Of a stretch of 64,000 bases of DNA, positions 1 through 14,850 are shown piece after piece. Position numbers and translations under genes: made by a program. Each line of letters starts with the position of its first letter. Within the stretch, counting starts at the first letter, position 1. Source of the stretch: Camarhynchus parvulus (Eukaryota > Chordata > Aves > Passeriformes > Thraupidae). The notes below the pieces were generated by a model. The model saw nothing but the letters and a program-made list of their open reading frames with translations. It was not told where the DNA came from and made no database searches. The stretch spans positions 60,751,993 through 60,815,992 of the forward strand of contig NC_044573.1 of assembly GCF_901933205.1 (NCBI RefSeq), read 5' to 3'.

Positions 1-3000
1 CAACTCTGTCTAGGGTTGTGATCTCTGCTTGTAAGATGCTTCTTCCTGAGGTTTCTAAAGCCTGGTAAAAATTACCAAAACCCCTCCAATTCACCACTCC
101 TGAAAAGCCTTGCCTGTAATATATCAAGGAACCAAAACAAGCCTTCAACAGCATTTAAAGCCATAATGGCAGCCTCAAACCTACTATGCTTTTTGACATT
201 ATGCACCCTCTTAGTAAAGCAAAGCCCTGTATACATACATTCATTATTAATGCACACTGGTACAGTGCAGCAGAGACTGGGCTGTGAAGAGGATGAAGGG
301 TTTACTGCATCTTAAACTCCATTCTCTTGAGGTACCTCCTTCAGCCTCCACTCACCTCTCACACTGACCTGTATACACACTCCCTGAGAAGGGAGTCCTT
401 CTCTCACTCAGATTTCAAATCCATCATCTCCTAAAGAAGGTAGGGGCTGGAAGTCTAACCTACTCTTCTCTCAGGTATTTCCCAACCTTCATGACAAGAG
501 CTGCTATGAACGATGGTTTTAAGAACCTAATTTGTTGAATTATTTCTTTTTTCAACTACTTTGGAAGATTTTGAGTGGGTTTGTTCAGTTTCTGAGGGGA
601 TGTCTGTGAACGAACCTAATGTTCAGTTTTGTCCCAATAGTTATGAAAGTAAAAGGGAGCTGAACAACAACAAAAAAATGAAACCCCTCAGTTTGATCTT
701 GTTCTGCAATTAAATCAGCCTTTCAAGCAAAACAAGATGCATACAGTGAATTCAGAAAGTGTTGCTGCAGAAAATACTTGGTTTTCAGTATCAGTTGATG
801 GGTATGTTGTGTTCCACAAAAAAAGCTGCTGGGGGAAAAAGAAAAAGAAAGAAACAGGGAGGGCAGGATAAACAAACATCTTATCTGCAAAAACACTCCT
901 GTTTATGAAGAAAGTCTTACACATCTGTAATTTCATTTAGACACCAGATAACATTTTTCAAGCTAGTTGATTCTGACAGGCAAAACATTTCTTCTGAGTT
1001 TATACAGAGGGGGATCAGTTTCCAGCCTCTCAAGTGCTTTCTGAACAACAACCAGGACGGCATTTTCTAAGTTTGTCCAAATACAAAGTTTGCCAGCAAA
1101 AGCAAAACTTACTGCAATAAAAAGATCATTTAATTTAATAAAGACTAATGATCTGAAATGGGCACAATCTCAGAGTAGGCAGGTAAAAATGCAAGGTTAG
1201 CAGCGCTTACTTAAATTAATTTGCAACTGACTGTTTAATACTGACTTACAGGAAAACAGCTAGGAAGCATTCCAAGAAATAGCCTACTTCATCTTCCAGA
1301 CCCAACTCTATTTCACTGCCTATGAAAGGCAAATAACTAAGTTTTAGAATAAAACAGCCTGAATTTCCCATTACACTTACAGGGCAGGTGGTTAGGGTAA
1401 AAAGAAAACTGCCCAGAGAAGAGAGGGTTGGTTTTATCTGCCAACTTCCACTAGAAACTACAAGCAACCAGTAAAGCAACTCTGACACTGAGACAATAAA
1501 GACATGGAAATCCGACAGTAACTTCTTTCCCAGAAATTTCATTTTGTTTTGCTTAACATTTATTCAGTAGAGGTGTCTAACAGACAATACAATAGGACCT
1601 CATTCAACACATAATAGCACAGTCAAAGAGCACTAGGTCCTTACCATAGGATGATCTAAAAAACTCCTGTGATAGTAAGGCATGTTTTTTATGATGTATT
1701 AGATTAATAAAAATCATAGACCATGAACAACTCTTGCTTTAGAAACAAAAGCATCTAATAAAGTGGCCCTCCAAAAATATTAACAAAAGAAGGGGGAAGG
1801 GAAAAGAAATCTTTTTATCTTTCAGCTGCCAAGCTGAAGTTTTCCTTTTTGGATATTTTCTACAATGTGCATCCTCTAAAATGTACCTTGATATCTGGCA
1901 CACAATCATCTTAACATCCTGCAGAGCACAAAGAGATCATGTTCCTCAAATGCCATTTTTAAAAATCTATTTCTGCATACATACAATAAGATTACAAAAA
2001 AAACCCTTTAAAACACTTCAAACACCTTAATTTGTTTTGTTCCCATTAAGATTTCTTTTATATAAAAATGATATGCACCCCAATTATTTACTTCAGAATT
2101 AATAATTTTAATCTTCATTTAAATCTCTGCGCTGATTATAACAGATACTAGTTTCTTTCTACCCTTTATGCCTTTCTCCACCCATCCGGAAGAGCTAAAT
2201 AAATCAAATGTCATGTCAAAAAAAAACCCCTACCTACCTACAGCAATCTGACAGTACAAATCTCCATTAGTCACCCACTGGTCTGATCTTAATCAGTCCT
2301 TCTCTCCCAGCCTGCACAGATCACCCCTCTCCCCTTCACCCAGCTCAGTGCCAGCACGACTCAGCCAGCTCCAGGCATGGCCCTGCTCTCATCCCATCCC
2401 ATGAACCTGAAGAATAAGCAAATCTCAGACAAAATAAATCATTGCTGCTTGCAAAGCCAAAGGAAGTCAGACTGCTTGGCAGACCATAACACAACCCAGA
2501 CCTTCCCAGTGCAGCTACTTTCACTTCAGCACAGAAACAAAAAAAGCCACTCACCCCCAGAAATCTTCCTAAAACTAAACAGCATTCACCCCACAAGGAA
2601 GCACACTCACTCCATGGAACACCAGCCATTTCAGGTTGGCACACGTCCTGTTTTGGAAACAAGCAAGCCACAAGGCTGTGTGTTTACTATCAAGACAGAT
2701 TATTAAGGCAAATGTAAGGAAGAGAACATCTTTTGCCAGATATTTAAAGAATATATGTTCCACAGAGAGGAAAAAAAAGCTACAAAAAAAAAATCTGAAA
2801 AAGTTATCAAGGACAACCATGTGGTTCCAGTATGATGGTTGCAGACACTCAAAAGTGTCCATAACCTGGTCATTCCAAAGGACAAAAAACAACTCCTGAA
2901 AGCTCTGATGTTAGTAGCACAGGTCAAAGCTGGAAATTTCCACTTCTATTGGAGCTCCTGTTACTGATTGACAGCAAGTACCAGCACCAGGCTTCACAGA

Positions 3001-3099
3001 TGGTCAGCCAGCAGCAATGCTCTAGAAAGCTGGCACGCTCCAGAGAGTGAAGCGCTGCACTGACAATCCAGGGTATGTCTATTTTCTTCCCAATACTGC

Positions 3100-3180
3100 C
3101 ATTAGCTTAAAAACCAAGTCACTACATCTGTTTCATCATCTGTAATGTGGAGGGGACGATTTGTAGTAAAGTTGTTCTGG
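3100..3180 (+). mobile_element. MIR-like SINE remnant
   Basis: CCAAGTCACTACATC, then GTTTCATCATCTGTAATG and GAGGGGACGAT, follow the MIR consensus order (CAAGTTACTTAACC, GTTTCCTCATCTGTAAAATG, GGGGATAAT). By-eye match only. Confidence 0.4.
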
Positions 3181-6100
3181 AATTTTAAAGACACTACACT
3201 TTCTGATGAGGTCTTAGATTAAGTAAAATATGTTAATCTCCCCTCCCCAGTTTTCTGACTTAGATCAGGGAATTTTAAATATCTCATCTAACATATTTTA
3301 TGTTTATTTAAGGGGTGGAAATAATCCCTGTTTCCCTGGGTAAAACTCAAAGAGGGTTTTGAGCTGTCTGAAAGTTTTTGTTTTCCTAAATTTAAGACTA
3401 CCGTGCTCCCACACACTTTAACAAACTTTCCAGTTTCAAAAGCAAAAGTATTCCCATCTTTTCTGTTTACTTAGCAAAAGAGGTTATGATGTATTCAGCA
3501 CTCGCTTGCCATGACAACAATTTAATAAAATCTTTTCTGTAGGAAAAGGATTCTGCAAAGCTATTTTGCTTCCTTTAGACATCTATTTGATTCTCTCCCC
3601 TATAACCTTAGTTACTGCAAGTTCTGAAAGAACACCCTTAGGCAGAAGGCAAAATGAAGAAGTCATTCCCTTCAGATGACTCCTTTAACTTTGCCAGAAG
3701 TTCACTTAATGGGCTTATTCAGTCAGAGCAGCACCACAGAACTATTTTGTCACAAATACAGACTTGATTTTTAACACACTCCCATCGTGCTCCCCCTGCT
3801 TTCGTCTGCTGACAGTGCCAGATACTCTCTCCTACTGTGGTGCTCATTCATCACCCCAAAGGGCTCCTACACATGCCAGGAATTCTTCTGAAAGTAGCTC
3901 AACTAGGCATTGTGTCTGCACTGAAGCCCGGGCAAGGGAGGGATGGCCCTGCCCTGTCACCTCCAGACAGTGCTGGTTCCCAGCTGCCCTCCCCCACTTA
4001 ATGCCAGCCCCTGGAGCCACCACTCGCCCTCCACACCAGCTGAGTGAAACTGCAAGGAAAAGGGAACTGCAGTTACAGAGAAGCTGCACAGAAGGAGTCA
4101 CACCATAGTAAACTATATAAACTTTTTTATTCTGATGAGGACAATAAGCTCATCAAGCTGGCCAACGCATCTCAAGTTCCTCCAAAGCTTTGGTAAACTC
4201 CTCACTCCCTGCCTCAACTGAACACTCTTCATAAAACTCAAATTGCATGAAAAAAAGAGGAAGGCCCTTTAAAACTAATATTTCATTAACACAGGGAAAC
4301 AAAATGCAAGAATTGAGAACAATCCCAAAGGCAACAACAGAGTACATGGAAAGCTCCGGGGGATGTGTGCTGCTCCATACAGTGGTTGCTCCACACCCAC
4401 TTTCTGAGATCACCCATGTAACAAAATTTCCCGATAATAGAAAGCAGTTTTAGTATTGATTAAACTGCCTGAAAACAGAAAGAAATTTAGAGCTCAGTGA
4501 CTCAAATGGCAATAAACATCCGCAAGGAAGCAATAAAACAGTAGGTGAAAATCAATGGTCATTTACAGCAAAACCCACAGGAAATGTGCCACACATCATG
4601 CAGCAGTAATGTAGCTGGAAACCACCTCCAGAAAAAAAAAACCCTCAAGGAGTGTTATCTTAGTATCTCTTATATGAGAGGTACCAAAGATACCAAATTA
4701 AATTCTTTCAAGAATTAAATTCAGATAAAAGCAAAATGCAGACAAAAAATATACAGCTTAGGCACGTTTTTGCCAAAGATGTAAAAAGGTACAAAGAGCC
4801 AATATGAAAGTTCATCATGGCAGGGCCACGGAGAACACAGTGACAGAGATAACAGTCTTTCAATTTCGGTGATTTGGTTGGTTTGTTTTGGTTTTAGGGG
4901 GGCTTGTTTGTTTTTTCCTCAGAAGGAAAGTACACAGCAATCTGTTAGAAGGCTGAACACATGTGGGCAGACCTTTGAAGGTTACTTGCAGGCACTCCCT
5001 TTTTTTTCCCCTCCCTTCATTCTTGAGCATCCGTGCCTGGCCCCCAGCAGAAATCAAGAATGGTGAGTGCAACAGTAAGGAGGCAAAAAGCACAGCAAAC
5101 CTCCAGAGCTAAACACTGTTTGAGGAAAAGGAGACTTGTTTCAAAGCCTGTAGCTCAAAGAAACACCTTTAAGCCACTTCTGTTAGCAACAGAAGGTGCC
5201 CCTCTCTCTCTCTGCTCACCATTGATTGTGGCCCTAGGAGCTGTGCCCACTCTTGAACAAACCCATTTGTTGCAGCTGCACAGGGACCAGATCTGGGAAA
5301 CTATGTAGGTTAAAGGTAACCCAGCAAAAATACCAATACATGATTAAATTTTTCAAAATTGGATCACTCCCCCATTAGATCCCACTTGGCTGTGCTAGCA
5401 TTGCTGTCAACACAAAAGAAGGCAGCCTTTTGTAAGCAGAGGCAAGACTGCCCCTCCAAGCAGGCACCTTGCTGAGATGGAAGGGCTCGTCAAGCAACAG
5501 CCTCTGCTATGTTACTTGAGATCAGTAAAAAGAGGATGCCAGAAAGCCAAGCCAGGCACACAGCACACCATGCCCAGCAGACCTCTGGACTGGAGCACTG
5601 AAGTGGTCATGGCAGATTCTTCCCACTTATCCAGAAAAGGTGCTTTGATGATGGGAAATTTTCATAAACATTGGCACTCCGAGGGCTGGAAGATGAGCAG
5701 CTTCCACTGCTGCAAAAAGGAAACAGTGACTTTGTTCCTGCTTCTCTGACAGCAGCACAGAGAGAAGAAAGTGTTGTTTTCTCCATAAAAAACATCTTAA
5801 TGTTGAGTAAGTTGACATAATTCAGTAAGTTAAGTCACCTGCCAGCGTTTGTTGACCAAAAGGATTGGGGTGATCCAAAAGTTGCTATGGTTGAGAAGTC
5901 AGTGACCAAAATAAAGTCAAAAATTCAACAGTTTTCTTATTTAAATGAGCAATAATAGAGACATCTTAGAGAAGGAGGGGACTTGGATTTAAAGTACCTG
6001 TCTTTCCATTAGCCTTTGCTTTTCTTAAGAAAGTTATTTTGCAAATTACCATTTACATGTCAAGGTACTCTGCATCACTGCACCAACCTCTATGGCATCA

Positions 6101-9100
6101 AACTATCAATTTAATATAGCTGTAAACAAAAGTAGTTAAAAAAAGAAAAACATGGAGAAAAAACCCCACGCTTTCTCCTTTATATTATTAATAGACAAGG
6201 CCAAGGTTTTTTTCTTTCAAAAAAGGCACTACATGGAAGCCAAACCAATGGCTTTAAATGCTAACTTTCATAGTAACACCAAAATTATCCAAATGTCACC
6301 ACATATTTCTCAAGAATTCTGTTAGTAACAGCCAGATATCACAGTATAAGAGATCCTGTGCACAGGCCTGCAAACAGGTTGAAATCTTATCTGTTCAGGA
6401 ACAAATTTCAGCAAAAAGCACAGCAATGTGAGTGGAAAAAGGTTTTATTTAAAGTATTTCAGAGTAATTGCTAAAAACAAATCTCAACCAACAAATGCAT
6501 ATCTCATTTCTCAACATTATCCTCAAACAACCTGCATGCATTGTCCTCAATTTGCAACCTATTTTGCATGTTGAGCAGTTTAATGGCTTTCCTGAACAGA
6601 CTTCCCATGAACTGGCATGCAGAAGAAATGTCCAAGTTCATTTAGGATATTGTAACATGGATTAAAGTTCTGAAAAGACAGACAGTCATGCTGTCATGGA
6701 GGAATAAAAAGGAATCTGTACTTTCAGTGTTTAGAATGATGGCTGATATTATCTCATACAATGGATGTTTCATAAGTGAGAATCATGATCAACCTACACC
6801 CAGAACAGGTAGACACATCATCTTCTGTACAAAATAATATGGCACCACCTTTTTAATATTGTAGTAAAAAGACCATTAACCACAGGTATAAAGATGACAA
6901 GACAGGGAGAGCTTGTCTATGTGTGACAGTCACATGGCAAGCATGTACAAATGCAACTTCTAACAAGCATATACCTTAAAATGAGAATTTGACATGGTCT
7001 GGTATTTTTTAGCAGCCATACCATTACATTAGTGTTGTCAGTCCTCAATTACACTAATCAGAGATAAAATGTGTATTAATTACTACTTCCTAAAACTGCT
7101 CTGTGAGTTTTATATATTACTTATGGATTTATTCTTGCCTCAATAATATTTGCATTTTTTCATTTTCACTTCAACTGAAACTTTTAACCTATAGTCAAAA
7201 TATATATGGCTGGAAGAGAAAGAAGCAATTGCCTCAGGGAAAATGAAAAAGCAAGAAATAAACCTTGCCCTCTGTCAGCGTGATGGAAGATGGGAAGACA
7301 CAAGAGGCTCTGCTCTATCTCCATGTTCTCTGGACTCTGTTAAGTCCATGAGGTCTCACTGCACTTGAGGCAGTAGCTGAATAATAAGCTGAGGAAAGCA
7401 GGAACTTAGAGTGCTCCTGAATGGAATCCTGTGAGGCAGCCCTTTTGCTCCTTGCAGCAGCACTCCCAGGAGGCTGAGTGCTGCCACCTCCTCCCTGCAC
7501 ATGCAGAGCAGGAGGGTGGTGGGGACAAGCAGGCCAGGAGCTATCTTCAGCCTCCTGGTACTTTCAAGGACAACAACCTCCTATCAAATCCAGCCAGCCC
7601 ACGCCAGATAAGGGAGGTGCTCTGTGACATTGTGTCCTGCTGCCTGCCATTATGCCCACTAGTCTCTTCCCTTCTGGGCTGGGAAGGAAAGCTTCCTGGC
7701 ATGCTGGGTCCCACCCCTGCTACGGCAGGTGGGCAGGGAGCTGCTGGCATCCCCTCCCCTCCCATGCTCTGGCACTTCTCCCTGCAGCCACAGTGCTTTG
7801 GACCTGCTCCCACCACTCGTGCCTGCACAGCTCAGCTCCTACAAGCAGCTTTCACTGTTCTGTAACACCTAACAGTATGGTTCCTCACATGCATAAAATT
7901 GCTCAGATGCATCTGTCCATGGGACCAGAGTCATATGCTGTAGTTCTGGATTGCCAAAAAAAAAAAAAGAAAAAGAAAAAAATAGTTTTGGCAGTATTTG
8001 TAACAACAAAAAATCCTTCTTAGCCTCACACAAGCAGAACTACAACATGCAGCGCCTGCTGCGGTCCAGGTGGAAAGAGCAGCATCATCTTTATAACATT
8101 TAGTTCACTAACAGATAGTGAACATACAGATAAATCTTCTGCTTGAGGAGATTTGACTTTTAAAGATTGTCTGATTGAAACATGTGACTGACACCTTCAA
8201 GCCACTTATTTATAGAAGCAGTACTGAAAGTAAAAATCCATTACAGAAATGCACTGTTATGCCAAAACCATAATGTAATTTAAACTAAGCTTACCAGTGA
8301 TTGGCTAGCTGTTAAGCTTACACCTACTGAAATAAAAATAGCCTGTCCAGAAAAACCGTAGCAAAAGCCTGAAGTTATTAGCAGTATATTAAGTGTTATA
8401 CAAGACAAGTTCTCTGTGCCAGAAACTGCTGCCTCACAGGAAAATACTCAGTGTATTAAGACATCCAGAGAGCTGATTTATGGCTTATTTACATTACAAA
8501 GGTTTTCCAGCATAAAGACAATTATCTCCTTCCTCCCCAAATTCCTAACCACTCCTGCTGCTCTCCTTGGGATTTTCTCTCACATAAATCAAAAGGAGGA
8601 ATCCCACAGATCTCAGTGGAACAACATGAGAGACTTAAAGCATAGGTAACATACATCTTCAAATTTCAGATGATCCTAGGAAACACTCTTTGCTCAGACT
8701 ACAGAGTAGGACAGAAAAAACCACCAAAAACCTACACTTACAAGTCACCTCCAGATAATCAGATTGGGAGGCGCAGGGTGGGGTGGATGAAATCCCTTCC
8801 AAACACAGTCTGGAAGCTGGATTAACACTAAGGGCATGAGAGTTTACCATGGGGAGCCTAAGGCCATCAGGAATATGCACACAGCCTCTTACCCTGTTCA
8901 AAGCCCCAGAGCAGAGGCAAGAAGTTTCATTTCCTTGGGGAAGCAAGAGTGGGGAGCCCAATGCCTAAAGGCATGCAGCAAAAACTACAGAACATGCATC
9001 TAGTAGTTCAGATATAGTGCAAGCAGACAGGTATCCAGTGTACCCACAGAATTTCCTCTATTACCAATAGAATTCCCTTAGTTGGCTATATAGTGCTTTC

Positions 9101-11068
9101 CAGTCTCAGACAGAGGGGGGAAACTGCCCCTTTCCAAAAGCATGTTCCTGCAGGTATCATTCATACCTTTCCCCTTAAACATGCAGCACCCTTAGCAGAA
9201 ATAGACTATACAATGTAGCATGGCACATGGCAAAACCATACAGGCAAAAGCCTCAAATGATGGCAGATACAAAGGCAGGCAATTGTATTTGTGAGCCAGA
9301 AACACCTTCCCTGAGGGTGCACGTCTATCTTCTTATCAACCCGTGTTTTCCTCAATCCAGCAAACTCTAACATAGCTCACAACGCCAACTGTTCTCCTTC
9401 TCAAAATACTGTACAGCCCACTCCCTACTACCTGTGGTACAAAGCACAGGAGAGCTGACCAGGACTGCTGCCAAAAGGAGCTAAGACAGTTGCTACTTCT
9501 CAGAGCATGAGCAGAAGGTGATTAACAGCACCACTAAAAAGTCAGTACCATCAGGCATCTCCTTAGGTGGCAGCTTCTGGAAGGTGCCGTCATGCTGGGG
9601 CAGCTCAGTGATGGCAGCTCTGTCATCCATAAGAGACATGGCAAAACCAGAAGGCTGAGTGCAACCACCTCCTTTCAGTAGCATCTTATACAGCACCACT
9701 TCAAAATCCACCATGCAACCACACTTCTGCCAAGTATTATGCTACCTTTCCACCAGTGTTTAAGCTGGACTTAATTTTAAAACAGTTCACTGGGGTTAAG
9801 CAGAATTTTATGCAGTAGATACATCAAGTGCCTAAGAACAGAAGAGAACACCTGGGAGGCTGAAAGGACAAGACCATATCTACAGACACTACAGAAACAG
9901 TGCAATTTAAAAATGTAATGATATCAGATACAGTAAAAGTCTGCATCTCCCCTATCCAGAAAGCCACCCTGTGAAGCCGACAAATTTCATCATTTTTAAG
10001 AAACGTCTTTAAATCTCTCCAAGAGCAAAATGTAAATGGCATGGCCCACCAGGAATGTCCAGCACAGCCCTCAGTGCCTGGCATTCCCAGCTGTAGGCTG
10101 CAGAGAAGGGAAGTAGAGGAAGACAAATTACATTACAACTATGTTAATAGCCACTGTTATCCAAACTGCACAGATGTCTACATCAAAAGGCCCATTGTGT
10201 AACTATTTGTGTTCTATAAAGAAGGCTAAATAAGTTTCTTTCTGAAGGCTGATAAGGGACACTCAAAGGTCCCTTTGTGAAAAGCAAATTTAAGGTCACT
10301 GCACGCTTCTGTCTAACAATCCCACCTTAAAAGAATCTTGAAAGGTGAAAAATTGTGATATTACTGGTGTGACACAGTACATTTGGAGATTAACTAAACT
10401 CTCTTCTCTGCCTAGTCTTCTCCCAAAGAAATCAAGAAAAATACAAAACTCCACCTTTCTTCTCTGTCCTAAAAAAAGCCTCTTCCTTCAGAGGCCACAC
10501 TGTTACCCAAGTCTCACTTCACATGCAGGGGGAAGTGAATGGGTGAGGAGGTTAACCACGCTTCCTGTCTTACACAAGCTTTGTATCTCCACAAACAGTA
10601 TTTCTGGTACTGGAAAGTTTTAAAGAAGCCTGAGGAAAGCCTCAGGGCCCCATTAAATACTTTCACTAATTCTGTTACCAGTAACAAAATTCTTCTTCGA
10701 TCCTAAATGACTCCACTACTCTTGAGGATGAAAGCACTGGAAAGAACCAAGACTACAGAAACCACTATCTTGTTTGTTTTCCAGAGGAAGCACTCACATT
10801 GGGAATAATTCTGTGATTTAAAGACTAAACAGAAAATGGTGATTCATGCTCTTTTGCTGAATTCTGTCCTGCACCACAGAATTACAAGACTGCTAACACA
10901 GAAACCTCGGAATCCAGAAAGCAACTCCAATGTGAGATGAGGAAACAGTTCCCAAGATAAACAGCTGTTCAACTTTTCCCAGACAACACTTCAGAAAAAG
11001 TAGGTTCAATTTCCCTCCCAACTCTCATTCTCCAGATTCATACCTATGAGAAAAAGAAAACTTTATTT

Positions 11069-11082
11069 ATATATATATATAC
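11069..11082. repeat. TA dinucleotide repeat
   Basis: A short uninterrupted run of alternating A and T follows a TTTAT stretch. Confidence 0.8.
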
Positions 11083-11374
11083 ACTAAAAAGTTTCTAATC
11101 AATGACTAGCAAGTATCTCTCAAGCATCTGAAGGACCTGGCCAACCTCCCAAAGCTCCATTCAACAGGTCCCAGGGATGCTGTCAAATTCTAGACATTTT
11201 TCAACATCTTACACTATGACATTGCAAAGGGCAGCACAGAAGACAGAAGGTTTGCTAAAAAAACTGAAACCATTCAAGCATAAGTACCTGGCAGGTAAAT
11301 CATAGCACTGTATGTTTCAGAAAATATTTTATGGTTTTTTTTCAGCTATCCACCATGAAAAATCAACTATCCTG

Positions 11375-11401
11375 CACACACCCACACCCACACCCACACC
11401 C
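11375..11401. repeat. C/A hexamer microsatellite
   Basis: Repeats of CACACC run for about 27 bases. The unit is not the vertebrate telomere unit. Confidence 0.85.
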
Positions 11402-14400
11402 TAAATAGCAGAGCAAATAACAACCATTGCACCCCATAAATCTGAAGTAGTGATATATTCAGTCTTGTTTTACAAAAGAGAATGTCTCAGGCATACGTGA
11501 TATTGCCTGAAACAATATGAATAAAATGCAAAACTGTTATTCAGTTTCAGTAACTCAATTATGAGGTAATGTTTATATATCTGGAAGCAGAGTCAAGATA
11601 TTTTCATTGTACAGATGAACTGAAATGATGTATTATTTCCTACAGCCATTTAAAAAATATTTAAGCATCTCCAGGATCTTGGCTTGACTATTCTTCACAC
11701 CCAAGATAAACCTCCATGATGGTTTAAAAACAATGTGTGGAAAACTTTTCCTCCTAAAAGCAAAAAATAAAATATGGGTGCTACAGGAAACCTGAATAAA
11801 CATCAACAACATTGGCTCAGGAGAATTAGAACAATTGCAAGGAGGCAACTGCTGGAGGAATAGTGAGCTGAGAAGCAGCCAATACTTGAAGTCTATTACA
11901 TAGATATTTATGAGTCTGGCTAACAAGAACCACACCTAAGAGAAAAACTTATGAAAATATCTCACATACATGAGATGCCCTCAAGGAAGTAACTTTGGGC
12001 ATATATGTCTTATCTAGGTTTTCCTCTAGGTCCCAGCCACCACTGATGCCCTTTTTCCACACAGTCCCTCTGTGCATTTTTATTTCATCATCCTACTGTG
12101 CCTTAAGAGCCACAGGAATACAAAATATGAAGTGCACAATTACTGAATATGGGAATAAAACAGAAGGCAGGAAAAGTCCAAATGAGATGATTACAAATCT
12201 GACAGCTTGCAATATGCAAAAGACTGACCAAGGGAGTGACCACAGCCTGTCAGACCAAGGGTCTGTGAAAGCCAACATCCTGCCTCCAACAGTTGCCAAG
12301 AGCAAGGATCAGGGAAAAACAACAACATAACAAGTACATATAATGCCTTCCCCAGCTAAGCTTTCCAGAATCTAGCTGCTAACAGCTCAGTAGCTATGTA
12401 TCAATGATTCCTACTGTTGGAATTGTTGTGAATACTTAAAAGGAAAGCTATGGTTACGTCATAACCAGCTATGGGACAGAAAATCTGAACACCATTTGTT
12501 GTATGGTTTTATCTATTTTTAAGGATTAAAAATAATTGGTAGGGGGAAAAAAGCTGTAACTTTGAGCTGGTAACAAGTAAACAACAACTGCAGTAAACAC
12601 ATTTATCTTTTTTAAATCTTGGGTTTAATGTACAAACCTTCATCTGGTATGGATGTAAATTTAGGTATCTAAGTCAAGAACCTAAATCAACTTAAAACAT
12701 GCTGTGAATTCCTTTATTTCCCTTAGATATTGGCATCATAAGGAAAGAAGAGGTGAGCATCAAGCTATACAACTGGCTTCAGGTTCTAAAAAAGTATTAA
12801 AAACCTGGAGCTAAAGGGAGTCTCTGCCTACTGGGATGGCCTTTAGAGCATGTCCTAGACATTTATATGGTTTTCTCAACAGAATGATGGTAGCAAGACC
12901 AATGTAAACTCAATAAGCACAAAGGCACCCAAATCCCAGTGAGAATATTTTCCCTAATACAAGTGCTTAATTTTTGGCTTCAGACATACAGCTCTCAGTG
13001 GTGACCAAATAGAAACTGAAAACTAAAATTCATAATTCCCCTGGAAACTATTAAGAAATCATTGAACATAAGTATGGTTTTTGCAGTTCATCTCCACACA
13101 GATTGTTCAGATTAAGTCACCACAAGTTGAAGACATAACAATTAATAAAATTAATGTAAGTATTTTGGTCAACTTGTTGAAAAGCAGCATTTTTTCATAT
13201 AAAGTACACTTATTTCTTTTCCCTAAGACAGTAGGAGACAGCTACTTAACATAGGATTGTACAAAGCATGAAAAATGCTCAGCAATTTGCTGTGATGAAT
13301 GCTGAGACCCAGAAAATCTGAACCTGAAAGAGCTCCTTTTCTCATTCTTCCAAAAAACTACTCAAACTCTTCCCTTATGATTTCTCATATCCTTTAACTG
13401 CTTGTCCAAAGATATGCAGTATCACATAATAGCACCTGCAGAATATATCCAGCAGAACACAGCAGCACATGCAAAACAATTCCACTTTCAAGCCGTACAT
13501 TCAACCTTCCAGACTATCAATTTATATCCAAGGCAATTCTTTCCATGTGATACACAACACTCATTCTGATAGTTTCTTTCTAAAGTAAGTTACAAATTTA
13601 ATGGCTATTCATTTTATGAGGTGAGGTACCCCTGAACTCAAGCCTACATGGCCAAGGGAAAACAGGCTCTACATTCTGTGAGAGGGAAGGTGCACAGGCA
13701 GAGGGAAATAGGAGGTTTTATCTGTGTTCCAGGGCACAGCATCACAATAAAAAGCACCAAATGCCACAGTGGAGTTAATACACAGAGATGTGCCACTGTA
13801 CACCCATTACTCTGTGCTATCTGTTTTTGGACTTGCTGAATACCAGCACAGATCCTGGTCCATTTGGGAGCCAGTACACAGAAGGCAACAGAAATGCCTA
13901 AAAACATGATTGGGAAAAAAAGGCAAGAAAAAGACTATTCTGTGTTGTTAAGTTAAGTAGGAGTAGTAGATAAATAAGGACCTATTGCATAAGAGAAATT
14001 TATGCTCATGTTACTCTTACACTTTCACTTCTTGCCTGTTAAACTCCCACGAGCCATAACATTTTATCTACACATGGAATCTAAAACACTCTTTAAAAAG
14101 TTTTGAAGACATTTATATTTTGTTTGAAAAAAAAAAAACCTTTTTTGTTTCCTGACAACCAAGGCAAAAAATAAGCCCTTTACCACAAAACACAGTGGAT
14201 AAAATTGCATTTGGTAAGAAGCAAAAATGGATGGAGAAAGTTTTATTTCAGTTTCACTTGCCGCAGGGAGGAGGGAAGACCTGGGAAAACTGAGGCACTG
14301 TATCTGTAGTAGAAAAATATGATGGCTGAGTGGGTGTCTTCAACAGAGCAATTTCAAATATTTTAAAGGCCAAATGTGTAAACAATGCTAAATTTGGGGA

Positions 14401-14537
14401 CAGAGATGCAGACAATTTCATGTTCATCTTGATCTTGCAATTGAGGAGCTGGTTTGTCTGCATATATTTTGGGATTCTTAAGCTTTCCTTCCAAGAATTG
14501 CAAGCACAACCACTCCGACATTGAGCACCACCCCTAG

Positions 14538-14711
14538 CTAGCTAAGAAAGAGTAAGTTGGCTAAACCATACCATCTTTGTAAATAAAATAAACGCTTTTT
14601 CAATCATTTTTATAGTTTGGAATTTATGATTGGTGATTTTTAAGAAATAAGTGATGCTGCTTTCCTAATAACCTGTCTTTGTTAATTTAGCAAGTCTCTA
14701 ATCTTCTCTGA
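14538..14711 (+). repeat. Inverted repeat, left arm
   Basis: This 174-base arm returns in reverse complement at 15549-15750. It starts with a perfect 19-base match (14538-14556 against 15732-15750). Near the other end, about 38 aligned bases around 14670-14708 show one or two differences. The middle is more diverged, with indels. Confidence 0.9.
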
Positions 14712-14764
14712 TGATTGAAGAGCCAAGACCTGCAACCTATATAAAGAAAAAAGATGCAAGCTGG

Positions 14765-14850
14765 GAGGGAAAGAGGTAATGTCCCCAAAGTTACACAGCA
14801 GCTAAGTGCTAATACTACGAATTGATTCCCCATCCTTTTGAACCTTGCTC
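14765..14850 (-). mobile_element. MIR-like SINE core remnant inside the inverted-repeat loop
   Basis: CCCCAAAGTTACACAGCAG, TAAGTG and CGAATTGATTCCC parallel the reverse complement of the MIR core (CCCAAGGTCACACAGC, TAAGTGG, GATTCGAACCC). By-eye match only. Confidence 0.4.

Noticed and set aside
7431..7865. 144-codon plus-strand ORF
   Set aside because: It is in a GC-richer intronic patch; the translation is low-complexity, with no domain, no coding-like pattern and no family resemblance.
11375..11401. Possible interstitial telomere repeat
   Set aside because: The unit is CACACC, not TTAGGG or CCCTAA; it is an ordinary microsatellite.
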